Positions 1 through 12,399 of a stretch of DNA of 64,000 bases are shown here, one piece after another. Every line of letters begins with the position of its first letter. The first letter of the stretch is position 1. The stretch comes from Chromobotia macracanthus (lineage: Eukaryota > Chordata > Actinopteri > Cypriniformes > Botiidae), in contig JAZGTH010000015.1 of NCBI GenBank assembly GCA_036877525.1, positions 9,806,501-9,870,500 on the forward strand, read 5' to 3'. The notes under the pieces were generated by a model. The model was not told where the DNA came from, did not search any database, and saw only the letters and a program-made list of their open reading frames with translations. A program made the translations under genes and the position numbers.

Positions 1-3000
1 CCACAATGTGTTACCTACTCTGTCTGGACACCTCACATTGAGCCAAACTGATTAGATAGGAATGATGGGGTGATATAAAGAAGTGAGTCTGCAAAGCTGA
101 GGGGAGACAAACAATGTCCACATCAACAAAAAAGAAAAGAATGTTACACTTAAAAATGAGGCGGTGAGAGGGTGTGTTTGAAGAGAGGTCTTTGTTTTTT
201 TTGGATATGGTTTTAATTTAGGCTGTGAAATTGTTTTTGTGTTTGGATTAAGTGTAAATGTTGAGGTCAAGTGTGTGCAGTGAGAGGAGATTCTGAGTCT
301 TCTCTTGACACCATAAATGTATGAGGTAAGCCCACTACAGGCATCTTGTAGAGGTTGAATCTTACCAATTATGTCTATACTGTCTTTCTGTTCCCCAATC
401 CCATACCCCTCCATCCGCTGCTCTCTCCCTCTTTCCGTTCACTTCTCTAATAGTTGTATTGTTTCTTGTGAACTGTTTTCCTGGCTGCATCTAACCAGAT
501 TTGTACACAGTGCAAACTTCTCTCTGTTGTTTTTCTTTTTATACATTCTGTAACTGTCCACTGCTGTTTTTTAAAACTGTAATATGATGAGTTGATTTAA
601 TACAATGCATTTATGTATGAGGACCAGAAAAATGTTCTGGTGAAATAAACTCAATGCATTTGAATTGATTGCATCTGAATTCTGCCAGCAGATAGTGCTA
701 ACAGGTCTGATGGTCTTGCACTGCTCACTTGAAAAGTCGTTCTGTTACAGTGTCTGAGCTTTAGGAGCAGTGGTTTGTCTGTTTTTAGACTCGGAAGGCC
801 ATTAAGTGGGGGGTGGGGTACTTAAGGTAGTTGTTTTTTTTCTCAACAACACAAAGAAAAAAGAAAAACAGTGGAAATGTCAATGGAAAAAAGTGGATTG
901 CTAAAAGGATTTCTGAGATGTCTGAAAATCACAAATAGAACTACACTAAAATATAGAGCTATTAGTTCAATGTGCTTTACAATACAAAAACAAAGCAGAA
1001 TAAATTTAATAAAATCATCCCTGTGCATTGAAATACTCAAATTATTTCACCTGTTAAAAACATGTCTTCTGTGTGCAAATTTCAATCTTGTGTGACCCTC
1101 TCATGCACATTATATGAAAAATGCTGATTATGGTGTAATTCACTAGGTAAACTTCCAGGAGTCAGGGTACATGTTTCAAAAACCTAGATAAGAAAGAAGA
1201 TGGTCTAGAAAACTAGAAGGAAGATGTTTAAAGCTATTATTAACCTGTAAATGTAGTCAAGCACAACTATATACTGCTTATTGTTTTACAAACTTCCATA
1301 AAGTCGGCAATGATTACTATTTCCAGAGAGATGTAAATTATGAAGATGTAAAAACACAGATGCTACACAAATTTTCCACATTCTCTATTATGTTCTACAA
1401 ACCAAGAAAATGGCTGCACTGTTGTTTGAATGAACTACTTTTTTTGCATGCCGGTCTGTTATTGTGGTATCAGATTTTAGATGTAACCCCCACCAACCAA
1501 CAAATCTGGCTGATCACTTAGCATGTGGACCCCTTAGTGGACCCCTTCCTGCCTAAGCGAGTGGTTCTCGGGTTTAAGCTTATTTTATCTCGGGGATAAG
1601 CTTATAAGACTAGTTACAGAAAATCATGTTCTTTTGGTCTATCAGAAGGCCATCAGAAGTTTTACTAAGAGTAATACAATTTGAACTTAATTTTCTTTTT
1701 TTTTTTTGTTGCTTTTTTTACACTGTGGCCCAATTATCTAACACCATATATTTCCTGTCTATTCATGCCTTAATATAATCTGTTAATTATCCGCACCCCT
1801 CTGATTTAAAGCCACTTATTACTCTCTAAGCTGCTGTCTTGCCACATAAACAGTCCCCCCCATTTTCTCTCTCTCCTGTCTTGCCACTGTAACTCCTGCA
1901 AACTTAACGTCATTAACAGGTGTTTGTCCGAAATAGAACTCTTGCCCATGCATACGCAAAAACATTCACGTATCAGCTGACATACAAGCACTTAACTTTC
2001 CGCACACATGCAAAACTCAAACCAACACGCACACTAGTTATAAAAACTTGGAAAACCTCTTGCTGTAATTATCTTCAATATTTACCCACAGTTAAGCTAC
2101 CATGCATTCAGTCTCTGTGACTTGATTGCACAAGCCCATTCACCCTCCTCCTCTCGCTGTCAATCTCTCACGCTCGTTGTCACTCTCTTTATGTCCCTCC
2201 CTCACTTCTTACAGCTGAGTTTCATCTAGTCATCAGATCTGCACCCACACAGAACAGGTCAGGATTTGAGTGCTTTCATTATTGATAAAGTTTGTTTGTA
2301 TTTCAGTGCACTTGCTGCACACATGCAATCTTATTAATTTGCTTATTAATTTGCACTTATTAATTTGCATGTAACTTAGTGTGATAAACATGTTTATGGA
2401 TACTCTTTGAATCTAAATCCCAGATGTAATAGTGAGTGTATAATAGTAAAATCAAAGTGTTAACTGATTAATTTACTAAACTTAAATAAAACCATACTTG
2501 GTTATTTTAGTCCTTATGCATGAATATGTGTTGATTGATGTATGAAAAGACTGTATCACTTTGGTCTTACTCTTATTATTGTATTTAATACAGTTTTCCT
2601 TTTGGACAGGCAGAACTATTAATGTACAGTAATTAACTTGCTCTTTAGATTCGATTTTAGAAAACTTGTCAGGAATCACGGTTAAATATAAAGAGATGAT
2701 TTGGGTGGTTAATTGTTACATTTCCACGTTCCAAGTTCATGTTTTGACTGTCTCTTGTATCTCAAATGGCTGTAATGTACAGGCAACAAAAAGTCACCTA
2801 GAAAAACTTTACTGGGTATCAGGTTTACCTTGACAACAGACTAAGAGTTTGAGGGTGGCTTGTTTAGGTTACAGACACACTGTCGTGTCTTGCCCAAAGT
2901 TTGGGAAAGGTAAATATTTGTAATCGTCAACAATGTCAATAGTCAAACAATGATGTTTACTCTGCAATGTCAGTGGCATAACTACAGATCTGTGTTAATA

Positions 3001-4326
3001 GCTAGTTAAAAAGGTGTAAGTTAATATCACCACACAGCATACTTATGAGTGTATCACACTATTTGGGTATGTGCCACATTATTTCTCTGTTGGTCCTGTG
3101 TGGATGTTTGGCTTCAATGAGCATTGTGTTGTAGTACTGCCTTACTATACTGGTACAGTGATAATGGCTTAAGACCCTCTGCAATATGACTGTCACACAT
3201 GAATTAACACCTACTGCTCCACCTGGCTCTCTCCTTTTCTTCCTCCTCCTCCTCAAACAACCTTGTGTTTCATCTGCTACTGGTTTGTTCTGTTCACGTT
3301 AAACTCTCTCCAGTCCCTCATCTTTTTTTAGAATACCGCAACAGCAAACACCTTGAATCTCACCATCCATAGATCTAAAATTTCTCTGTACACGTAATGC
3401 TCAGGTATTTATGAGGTCTTAAAATGGCACAGATCAAACAGACACGGCTATAAAGGTTCTGGGTTGGATTGGTATGTGTTAATATCTCACATTGTGATCT
3501 TAGACAATGTAACCTAATCATGACTCATATTAACCTTCTCTGAAAGCTTACTGTCTGTATAACAAACAGAGGACAAACATATATGTTGTTTTCCAGGTAT
3601 TGTGGCTGTTCACTTTGTATTTGCTATTAATAAATTGATTGATTATACCTATTAACAGCAAGGAAGTTGAGTAATAAAAGTGTTCTCTTTAATCAATACA
3701 GTGCAGTTATTTATGCTGCATACAGCATCAATATCTCACCATCCTAAGAGCTTTGCAGTCATGGTTACTGTCTAATAGGACAAACAAAGTCTCTAATCTC
3801 TAATAAGTGTGTCCTTTAGTCCTTCTGTTTCTTTGTACTTAATGCCTTTTGATTTCATGTCTGTTTTTCTCTCTTCTGCAGGGTAACCAAGAGGAATACA
3901 TCTTATTTTTACAATTCTATACGACCTCAATCCAGTTTTTAAATCCCTTGTTTCTTATCAAGTGTTTGTTTTTATTCTTGTCTGGTTCATCAAAGTCTTT
4001 AATTTTATCTATTTTGTAAACGTCAGTTAATTCCCACTCTACGAGCCTCAGAAATGACCCTCTGTCACTTGAATTTCTCGTATGCAGGATTCTTTTTACA
4101 TCACAAAACATTTTAATTTATTTCCGTCTCTTGCCCCGTTGATACTTGTTTGATACTTCTCTGTGTTCTGCATTCATTGTCAATCCACCCACCCAACTTC
4201 AGACTATTATCTCTGTTTATTATCTCTTTTATTATCTATTATTATCGCTAGACTATTTGTCTCCATTTTTCTTTTCTACTGCAGTCATCCCTGCTTTTCC
4301 TTGATTTTTAAGTTTTACTCCGAAGC
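1..4326. other. Left flank, no gene recognised
   Basis: About 4.3 kb of AT-rich sequence before the cacng6 start codon. The open frames are short, differ in composition from the real exons nearby and match no family I know. The first 650 bases resemble a 3' UTR (see the poly(A) entry). An acceptor-like 'ttctgcag' near 3874-3881 could start a 5' UTR exon of cacng6, but nothing else supports that. Confidence 0.5.
644..649 (+). terminator. Candidate poly(A) signal of an off-window upstream gene
   Basis: AATAAA sits in a T-rich, ORF-poor stretch, with a GT-containing segment about 70-100 bases downstream. This looks like the last part of a 3' UTR on the + strand whose coding exons lie left of the window. 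A chance hexamer is equally possible in AT-rich DNA. Confidence 0.25.
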
Positions 4327-4684
4327 ATGTGGTCCAACTTTTTTTTGCAGCAGGAAGAGGAAGGCAGAGTAGGCATGGCTACATTAGCTGGACTTGGAAG
4401 TAAGGCAGGACGAGGGGGTAAAAGATCTAGACCTCCTCGAATGAGTGACAGCCAGGAGGGCAAGATCAAACTGTCATTTTTTCTCGCGGTCATAGGTGTT
4501 ACTTTAACAGTACTGGGTATGGGCACAGAGTTCTGGGTGGAGCTATCCCAGCCCAAACACTTCAGGAACAACCAGACGTGTGAGATGGCACATTACGGCC
4601 TTTGGAAATCTTGTGTGCGTACACTATGGTTGTCAGATATTGATCCAGAGAGAGAAACCTGTGGACCAGCAGAACTGCACAGAG
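4327..4684 (+). CDS. cacng6: cacng6 coding exon 1 (residues 1-119)
   Basis: Encodes the cytosolic N-terminus, TM1 and most of extracellular loop 1 including GLWKSC and CGPAEL. Ends in phase 1 at the donor G|GTGAGAG. An acceptor-like T-run plus 'gcag' lies inside the coding sequence at about 4339-4348. Confidence 0.92.
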
Positions 4685-7600
4685 GTGAGAGTGTTCATGC
4701 TCAGATCAAATAATTGTATCTAAAAAATAGCATTTAGCACACTTATTAATTAATATTAATTAATATTTATTAATAAATAATTAAGATTTCACTTTCTGAA
4801 ATGCAATATGAACTACTTAGTTTATCTAATTCTGGTTTGTGATATTCATTTTACTTCTCAAATAACAACATGCGAGCACAGAGCTACTGAGACAGGAAAT
4901 TTCAATTGCGATGATTTGTAAGGTACAGCGTGTTTAGTCTTGATGACTATGATAATGTCTTTTGAAACAGTGCCATGGTCCTGTTGCCAGTCCTTTTAAG
5001 TAACAGTTCCACTCTCTGCCTTGACCTGTAATAGATCCTAACACAACACCACAGCTGAGAATTCACAGAAACAACTTAAAGGCAATTTCCCCCAGCATAG
5101 TGGGAAACATTTGGCTATGAGTTTAGTTAGCATTGGGCATTTAAATAATAAAAATAATATTTTATTATAGTTTGTTGCTGAAAACCAATCATCCTGCCTT
5201 TATGCTCAGCTTTGCTTTCTCTGATGGAAGCTCTGTTGAATATCCCTTATGAAAATTAACCATACTGTTTTACTACAGTGGTTTTGCTACAGCAACCATG
5301 GTTTTTCATGGTATTTGTAGTAAAACTGTTTATATAAATGCATAATCAATGCATCAAAAAACACGGTTACTACACTTTTACTGTAGTAAAATCATATTTT
5401 TTTAACTATTATTTAAGTAGATTACATTACTTTCTTTATAGGCACATTATATCTAGTTTATTATTTTACTGCTTGTGTGCTAATTTAATACAGTTGTTTA
5501 TCTTGAAATACCACCTTAATACAAAGCATGTTAATGCCCTTCAGACAAAACATTTACACTCAAAAACAACTATACATAGCAAATGGTCTTGTGACAATTT
5601 TAATGAATATGGCTGCATCTGAAAGATTAGGCAGCTGCCTTGTTGCCTCGCTGTCCTATTAGGCAATGAACTTGCAAGCAGCATTTGTGTATGAAGGTAC
5701 CTCCAGAGATGGTTTCGAACTTTGGTCATAACCAATTGAATATTTAAAAACTGCAGTAATGTAATGTAAAAATGAAATTATGTGTATATTAACCTGTCTG
5801 CTAGTAAAGGCAGGATAGGCGATTTATTTCAGAAATATTTTTTATTATGCTGGTTAAAAGTGTCCTCACATCCTAATAACAAATACTAAACGATCTAAAT
5901 ATTTATATATCTTTTTTGGACAGCGCAGGACCATGCAATGTTAGTCCAATCACTGCATTTGGTCCGAATGCAATAATAGGATGTCCTACTTGCCTGTCAA
6001 ACTATGTATCTGTGTACTTCCACTCACCCATTCTTGTGTTTTTGAGGAGGTGTGGCTTTGGAGAGCTCTCTGAAGGGATTGTATGCCTTCAAAGCTAGCT
6101 TGCTATTGGCAGCGTCGCAGAAATTGCCTACCTTTAAAGTCTGCCTTTTCCCTTCATTTTTTCTTTCCAACTCCCTCACTCGCATTCTCCCCCCCACCTC
6201 TCTCAGTACCATTTGTGAGAGCTGCTGTTTTTCCTCAGCACATTAATACACAATGATCCTCACAGGGTTTTACAGTACTGAGCTGAAGTGCTTTTCTCTG
6301 TTTCTCCAACTGATCTCCATTCTGTGTCTTTCATTTTTTGTCCTCTTGTCCTTCAGAAACCAACTGCACGTACTTTAAATTCTACACTTCAGGGGAAAAT
6401 GCTGTTATATTTAAGAAAACGACAGAAAAGAGTAAGTTCAATTATGTGTTTCTGTCTTGTCTCTCTTACCCCTCCCTTACTGTCCTGACAAATACAGAAA
6501 AGATCATATTTTACCTCTCTTTCTTGGTCAAGTGCATAGCAATCATTGGTGAGTTCTCCCCAACAAAATGCTACCAAAAGTATATAAACACCAATGATGT
6601 TCTCAGAGCAAATCCCTGCAGACATGTTATTTTACCATATAATCAGAAGACTCTCTTGAACTGATGTTTGCTCTAATGAAAAAATGTTGCTGCATTACTT
6701 TCCCTATTAAAACTTTTACATTCCTTATAAGCATGTAGTCTGTAATTAATTATTAATATAGCTAATAATTTAAGTAACTGTGTAAACAGTATTTAGCCAT
6801 ATTTTGTGCCCTGTTTTTGGAAAGTGGCAGTATTAAAACAAACATGACTGAGTGCTTGCTTACTCTGTTTTTCTTACAGGTGTGCATATTGCAGCTGCAA
6901 TGTTGGCTTTGTTCAGTTTATTTATGATGGTGATGGGATCTGTGTGTATCACCATGTCCCTCAGTAAAAGTGCGCTCTTCTTTCTCAAACCTGCTACCAT
7001 CTGCTTCGTCCTCTCAGGTAAAGCAGAAACTCCATTTCACTGTTGTTAAGCAGCTATAAACAGCCTCTGCAAACCATTCACATGCAGTTGATCTAAATCA
7101 ATTATGGATTAGTCTTATTTTTAATCAGATTATCTTGTAAGTCTGTGTTCTGGACTTATAATAGATTATTTGGCAGTGGTCAAACACACTGTGTCCTATT
7201 GCGGGAATTCTGGGTTCAAACCTCAACCACATCAAAGCCAGGAATCCCAAGAAACACATGGCCTTAGGTCAGGATGGGTGCACCACTCATATGCAACTAA
7301 ACTGATATTTAATTGCGGGATTTGATGTGTACCTGAGAAAAACTACTCATGGCAGCAACACAAACTCCCTTGGTGATCTTGTCTATAAACAACAGGTAAA
7401 AAACGATGGGTACTTAAAATGGTGAACTTGATTTTGCTGAGCTCTACACTTTCTTGGGTCCTTTTTTGTTTCTGATACAACATTCCTAACAGCCAATCAG
7501 ATTTTAGGGTTAGTGCTAAGTTAGGGTTAGGTTTAGGACTGAGTTAGGAGTTTGTGTACCATTCTTAGCACTGTAGTATAAAGGTTAGGCAGCTAGAAGT

Positions 7601-8112
7601 TAGGACTGAAAATGCAGACATCCTCTGGAAAAGTGATATTATTGGAAGGTGTCAAATAGAAAGACAACAGCTAGATAAAGAATTGGCCACTTTAAACATT
7701 ACACTTTAAACATTTCTAAAATTCATTGTAGATTTTCATTACAGACCAAAACATACTTAATGGCCTATGTATCAAGAATTACCTTCACCAGAAAAGAAGT
7801 CATCTTCAGTCCATTTGACAACAAAAGCAAGTGGGTGAACTGTTCCTTTAAAACTTTAAAACTAAATCTCTCTCAACACTTTTCCCAGGTGTCCTGGTAT
7901 TGTTGTCCCTCATCGTTTTCCATCAGTCTGTGTTGGCGTTCCTGGCAAGTGACCATAGTATCCCTCTCCATCATGAGCTGTCCTGGTCAGTAGCGTGTGT
8001 GGGCTCGGCTGGGTCCATTCTCATCTTTGCAGGCTTTATGTTCCTTTTGCTTTCCCTCCCCTACAACCCTCTGGAGAAATGTTTCCGCCAGCAGAGCAGT
8101 AGCAATGCTTAG
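4327..8112 (+). CDS. cacng6: Calcium channel gamma-6 subunit (gene span, 4 coding exons)
   Basis: Join 4327-4684, 6357-6431, 6880-7017, 7889-8112; 795 nt, 264 aa (human gamma-6 is about 260). It is a four-pass membrane protein of the claudin/PMP22/CACNG family. Gamma-6 and gamma-1 form the subgroup linked to voltage-gated calcium channels rather than AMPA receptors. The N-terminus MWSNFFLQ, the FWVEL segment after TM1 and CGPAEL before the first intron are close to mammalian CACNG6. Predicted TM segments lie near residues 48-68, 148-170, 180-203 and 222-246. The family motif GLWxxC is present as GLWKSC in the first extracellular loop, with N-glycosylation candidates NQT and NCT. All introns are GT-AG and phase-consistent. 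The start has A at -3. There is no PDZ ligand at the end (SSSNA). The gene runs opposite to the other three genes in the window. Confidence 0.93.
5255..5400. repeat. Palindromic 'accatggtt/tactacagtaa' repeat in cacng6 intron 1
   Basis: Self-complementary words (ctacagtggttttgctacag, caaccatggttt, tactgtagtaaaa) recur in both orientations and could fold back. This resembles short palindromic elements common in cyprinid genomes; the family name is not assigned. Confidence 0.4.
6357..6431 (+). CDS. cacng6: cacng6 coding exon 2 (residues 120-144)
   Basis: 75 nt. Acceptor ccttcag and donor A|GTAAGT. Encodes TNCTYFKFYTSGENAVIFKK, very close to the mammalian gamma-6 loop (CTYFKF-TTGEN). Confidence 0.92.
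6880..7017 (+). CDS. cacng6: cacng6 coding exon 3 (residues 145-190)
   Basis: 138 nt. Acceptor ttcttacag and donor G|GTAAAG. Encodes TM2 and the start of TM3 (VCITMSLSKSALFFLKPATI). An internal 'attgcag' at 6889-6895 is a weaker alternative acceptor that would break the frame. Confidence 0.92.
7830..7862. mobile_element. Terminal fragment of a 'gggtgaactgttcctttaa' MITE
   Basis: The sequence at 7835-7855 matches the right end of the non-autonomous DNA element seen complete near 26.5 kb. The left end was not identified. It lies about 30 bp before the acceptor of cacng6 exon 4. Confidence 0.4.
7889..8112 (+). CDS. cacng6: cacng6 terminal coding exon (residues 191-264)
   Basis: Acceptor tttcccag, stop TAG at 8110-8112. 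Encodes the end of TM3, loop 2, TM4 (SILIFAGFMFLLLSLPY) and a short cytosolic tail. Confidence 0.92.
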
Positions 8113-8317
8113 CTGCTATCAGGACCAGTGAGTGAAGCAGCAGAAGATCTTTTGTACTCTGATGCTGCTCTAGAACAAGCTAATTGATGTTATAAAGGAC
8201 ACACAAACCATTTAATATACAGAGTAGCTCATTTTTGTTTTGCACACTGGCGTTAGAATTACTTGCGAATAAGGTTATAGACATTATATACATTTATAAA
8301 GTATATACATACCTTAA

Positions 8318-8323
8318 AATAAA
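8318..8323 (+). terminator. cacng6: Candidate cacng6 poly(A) signal
   Basis: First AATAAA after the cacng6 stop codon, giving a 3' UTR of about 230 nt. Another AATAAA lies near 8802, so a longer UTR is possible. Confidence 0.45.
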
Positions 8324-11300
8324 ACTGATATATCTTCAATGGCTCTGTACATAAAATCAGTGACCAACAGATCTGTTTACTGTTATTTTAAACATTTTAA
8401 CATTTACACAACACGCTATGTTGTTATGCATTGTCTAATTATCTGCATTGCTGATTTGTATAAAAAAACTGAATGACTTGATTTTGTGTTGTACAAAACT
8501 GATGACATTGATTTATGTCTGCTTACATTTGAATGTTGAAATTGCATAACTCAATATTTCTTTAGAAATAGGCTATCCCTGATCTGACTTTATAGCATAG
8601 CCAACAGCTAACATGGATTTATGCATTTGCATCTAACTGGTTGCCCCACATAGCCAAGTTATTGACTAGCAAAACATGGCTGTTGAATTTTGGTCGACTC
8701 TGGTAAAGCTTGTTGACTTATAAAGTCTTAGTTGTAAACCTAGTTTAAAAGCTTGGTTGGGACACCAGCATCATATGACACAGGTCTTTTCAGCAGTTTT
8801 CAATAAACAAAATTATAGCAGACAAGGCAATGTCCATCCATAGATTTAATACGATGGTTTATTTATACTTTAAATTGTATGTGCATCAAATTGTACTACC
8901 CATATGAAACAAATGTGCTCCTGTTGTGGGCTTTCAAACACTTTATTGATGTGGATGAGACAGACCAACTGTTGAGCCACAATTCAGTGTAAATAATTTG
9001 TGTTTATAATGTACTCAGTAGATGTGATGGAGCTTTTCTTAATCTCACTCTGTGCACACGTCTGTCTATTCTTGGTTATTATTTCTGTCACTGTGTTCGT
9101 CACAATCTTTCTCTAGTGTTGCTTGAGGATTAAATCTCTTACACCTAAGTAAGTTTCCTGCGCTCTCTACCTTAGTTTCTTAATCTTACTCCTCTTTGAC
9201 ACTCACTCAGTCTAAAAGTAGTGCTTTGCTCATCTAAGCACATCTTGGTAAAGGGGATGAGAAATATTATCCTAGAATTGCAACTATGCCCTCCCTCAAC
9301 GTTCTCTCGACGTTGATGGCTCTTGGCTGTCTCCAAGGGTTTGGGTAGCTCTGCTGTTTCCCTGCGTCTGCCCTCCTGCTTCTCCTCTCCCACCCCAGCT
9401 CTCAGTGAGGTGTTTGTGAATTTAGCTGCAGTTGGGAAGTGAGGAAAGATTTGAGACTCAGTAATCTGCATTATGGCAAGCTTCTGTCTAAATGACGCCT
9501 ACATCTTGTGCAAAATCTTAATCTAAATCCCCTATAAAACCACGAAAAGACTGTCTCTGCGTGTCCTGTAATATGCTTGTAACTAGTCTGTTTGATTTGG
9601 TAAATATCAGGCAACACAAAAATAATTTGTCAGTCTGTAGCAGAAGGGAGTGTAGGGTGATCAGATGGGACGAGTATGGGTGGGTGCGGGAGTAGGGAAA
9701 CTGGAGCCTGTAGGTTGACACTTAACCCGCATTCTGGTTGTATATATAGCCCTTTAATAGTGGCTGTCAGACTTGTGGGCTGTTCTTCAGTTTTTTAATA
9801 TGGTCGAATGCACAGAGGGAATAAAACAGGCTCAGCTCTCAGTGATTATACTTTATTTCTGGTTATAGCTGAGATAAGAGCATGTTTGTGGCTTGGGTAC
9901 AAGCATATGCACAAAAACTAAATAAGTTTATATAAGGTCTAAATAGGTTTATATAAATAAGTTTATGTAAGGTCTCTCTCACTAGTTTTTTAACAGTCTA
10001 GAGGAGTTCTTTTTGTTATTAGAAAATGACAATATAAAATAACACAAATGACATCACTTGTAGGTTGTCAGTTGTTTTTTATGTATAAAATTCGTGCAAT
10101 ACAGTGTTAGAGTTTATCACACATTAAGATAAACCATTTTTTTCTAAATATATATACTCTCCACTAAATACTATTTATAACTGACCACATAAATGCTGTC
10201 TGTGTGTAGTTTTTCACATTTTTTTATGAATTACAAAAACATCCCAGTCGCAGGAGGTTGTGTGGTTTGATGCCCATGTTTACCTTGTTGACTGGGTTCA
10301 TGGAATAAAGGTTAAAGGTTAGCAGAATGTTCACATATATAATCTCTTATTCAGAGAAGCCGAAAGGTCAAAGGGAATCAGGTGCTGCACAGTGAAAGTC
10401 TGTTTTTTGTAGGGGAGCTTTGCCTTTGGGATGCTGTCATGATCACATGACACAATGGAAGGAAAACACAAATGACACAGGGCATGCCCCAACATACAAG
10501 TGTAGCCCAATCAGAGCTCAAGGAAGACAGTGTCCTCATACATATTTAAAAAGCCCCTCCCACCTATTCTACCCTTTCCAATACATAAAAGCCCCTATCC
10601 TGTTTATATTCTTTTTTTCAAAGACAGTTATGCATAATATACATTTGCATTTCAAAATATTCTCATTTTTTTCTCAACCATAAATGTCATTTTACAATTG
10701 TTCAGATTGCCTTTGATTTTTCCCGACCTTTTTCAAAAGCACAGTTTTGGAAAGAAGTCCCTTTTCTGAGTCTAAACAACCACTTTATACAAATATATCA
10801 TCTCTCCCACTTTGTCCAAGTGAGGATGGTGTTAATGCCCAAAAACAAAGATTTAATTTGACAAGTGCTACTTCTACTGCTTAACAATGCTTATAACAAA
10901 AATAATATAATGGTACTTCATATAAAAATCCTTTTTAATTGTAACACTTTGTTTGTTCAGTCCATCAATTATGCTGATCTGTTTGCTGAGCTGGAAGACA
11001 GATATTACACACTAAAATGCATGTTATCAAATGGTAGAAAATAAAACTTTCTTTAAAATAAATAAAATGCTTCTCATAAAGTTAGATATAATAATAATAA
11101 TCTCATTCTCACTCATTCAGTACACTCATGTTTCTGTGGTGCTAAGTATCATGTTTTGGAATCACAGTCAAAATCTTTGAAAATCAAGACCAATTTTCTA
11201 GTTTAAAAACTAGAAGATTTCAAAATGTTAAAAGTAAGCAGTTAGTAAACTTAGTCGTAATAACAACAACACCACTGCCTTCCACAATTTTAAATCAAAG

Positions 11301-11530
11301 CAAAAAAATTAAACATCACAGTATCCTATGACTATTGTGTCTTTAAGTACAAAAGTACTAAAATCAACATGGGTGTTGTTGTTATTATGAGCTTATGACT
11401 TTATCATTCTTTTATTCTGAACTTGTCATAAAGTGAAATTTTTGTCAATGCTAAGAGAGTTATTTGACTTCTTTGCATTTCCTTAGCCATCTGCCAGTCT
11501 TTCAATCTATGTTAGCTCTCAGTTTTGGAC

Positions 11531-11536
11531 TTTATT
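11531..11536 (-). terminator. cacng8: Candidate cacng8 poly(A) signal
   Basis: TTTATT on the + strand is AATAAA on the - strand, about 34 nt after the cacng8 stop. That would give a very short 3' UTR. Further TTTATT words lie beyond (near 11409), so alternative or longer 3' ends are likely. Confidence 0.35.
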
Positions 11537-11569
11537 AACTTCCCCCAAATACTTAAATTCCCAATCTTT

Positions 11570-12399
11570 CTACACTGGTGTAGTTTTCCTGTTTAGTGTG
11601 TTGGAGTTACTCTCTCTGTCACCTTTCCCTAACCTATCCAGCGTTCCCATTCCTCGTTCCCTCTCCACTGTAGAGGAGGAGAAAGGTGGAGGCTGGGAGG
11701 AAGGAACGGAGTTGCTGAGCGGAGCATTTGAGTTGGAGGAATTCTGGACCGCTGAAGGGTTGTGGGATTTGAGCGAGGGCAGCGTCCCACTCATCATCAT
11801 ACTTCCTCCGCCCCCTCCACTCTCCTTGGGGAAGCAGTTGTGCAGCTGGTATAGTGTGGCACGGTCCACCGTACCGTACAGTGGAGGGGCGCCCAGCCCT
11901 CCCAAACCACCCAGTTTGGGGTCTCGGGAGAGGGTGTAAAGGGAAATATCTCCCCCTGGCAGAGCAGAACGGGAATGGGGGTTGGGTAGAGTGGATACAG
12001 AAATAGGCCCCTGGGAGAGTAAAGCAGAGGGGGGCATTCCGAAGTTCTTACCTCCCGGAGGGCCGCCCACAGGCGACGGGTCTCGGGAACGGGAGGGGTC
12101 GGTGGATCGAGAGCTGGAACGCGATCTGCGTCGGAAGCGGTAGCTCGGAAGTCGTAGCATAGCGTGAGTGGTGCTCTTAAAGATATCAGTGCGAGAGCGA
12201 CAGCGAAGCTCCTTGTTCTTCTCTATGTAGATGTTCACTGCTAACACGCCCACCATCTCAGCCAGAATGAAGGACAGCCCACCAAAGTAGAAAGACCAGC
12301 CATACGAGTACTGCCATTTCTTATCCTCATCTTTCTTTGGAGAAATGTCACCCAGTGCAGCAGAAATGTACACGATCACACCAATGATGTTACTCAGGC
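11570..12399 (-). CDS. cacng8: cacng8 terminal coding exon (residues 150-425)
   Basis: 830 nt, acceptor CTTTAG, stop TAG at 11572-11570. Encodes the end of TM3, the YSYGWSFYFGGLSFILAE loop/TM4 region and the whole cytosolic tail, ending NTLNRKTTPV. The + strand open frame at 11598-11939 is an antisense shadow of this GC-rich exon. Confidence 0.92.

Larger units (their letters stand above)
8113..11569. other. Convergent intergenic region cacng6/cacng8
   Basis: Holds the 3' UTRs of two convergently transcribed genes. No coding frame is recognised. The sequence is AT-rich with scattered hexamer poly(A) signals on both strands. Confidence 0.6.

Noticed and set aside
7500..7560. Telomere-like 'ttagggttag' words
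   Set aside because: Only a few imperfect units within an interspersed-repeat context ('gttagggttaggtttagg'), not a telomeric array.
4327..8112. cacng1 as the identity of the first gene (and cacng4/cacng5/prkca for the others)
   Set aside because: The MWSNFFLQ start, FWVEL and CTYFKF words fit gamma-6; the gamma-7 tail, the gamma-8 LHNCFPKE block and the PKC-gamma SLSREAVAICKG word point to the 19q13-type cluster rather than the 17q24-type cluster.
11598..11939. 113-aa + strand open frame
   Set aside because: Antisense shadow of the GC-rich cacng8 terminal exon, with no domain or start context.
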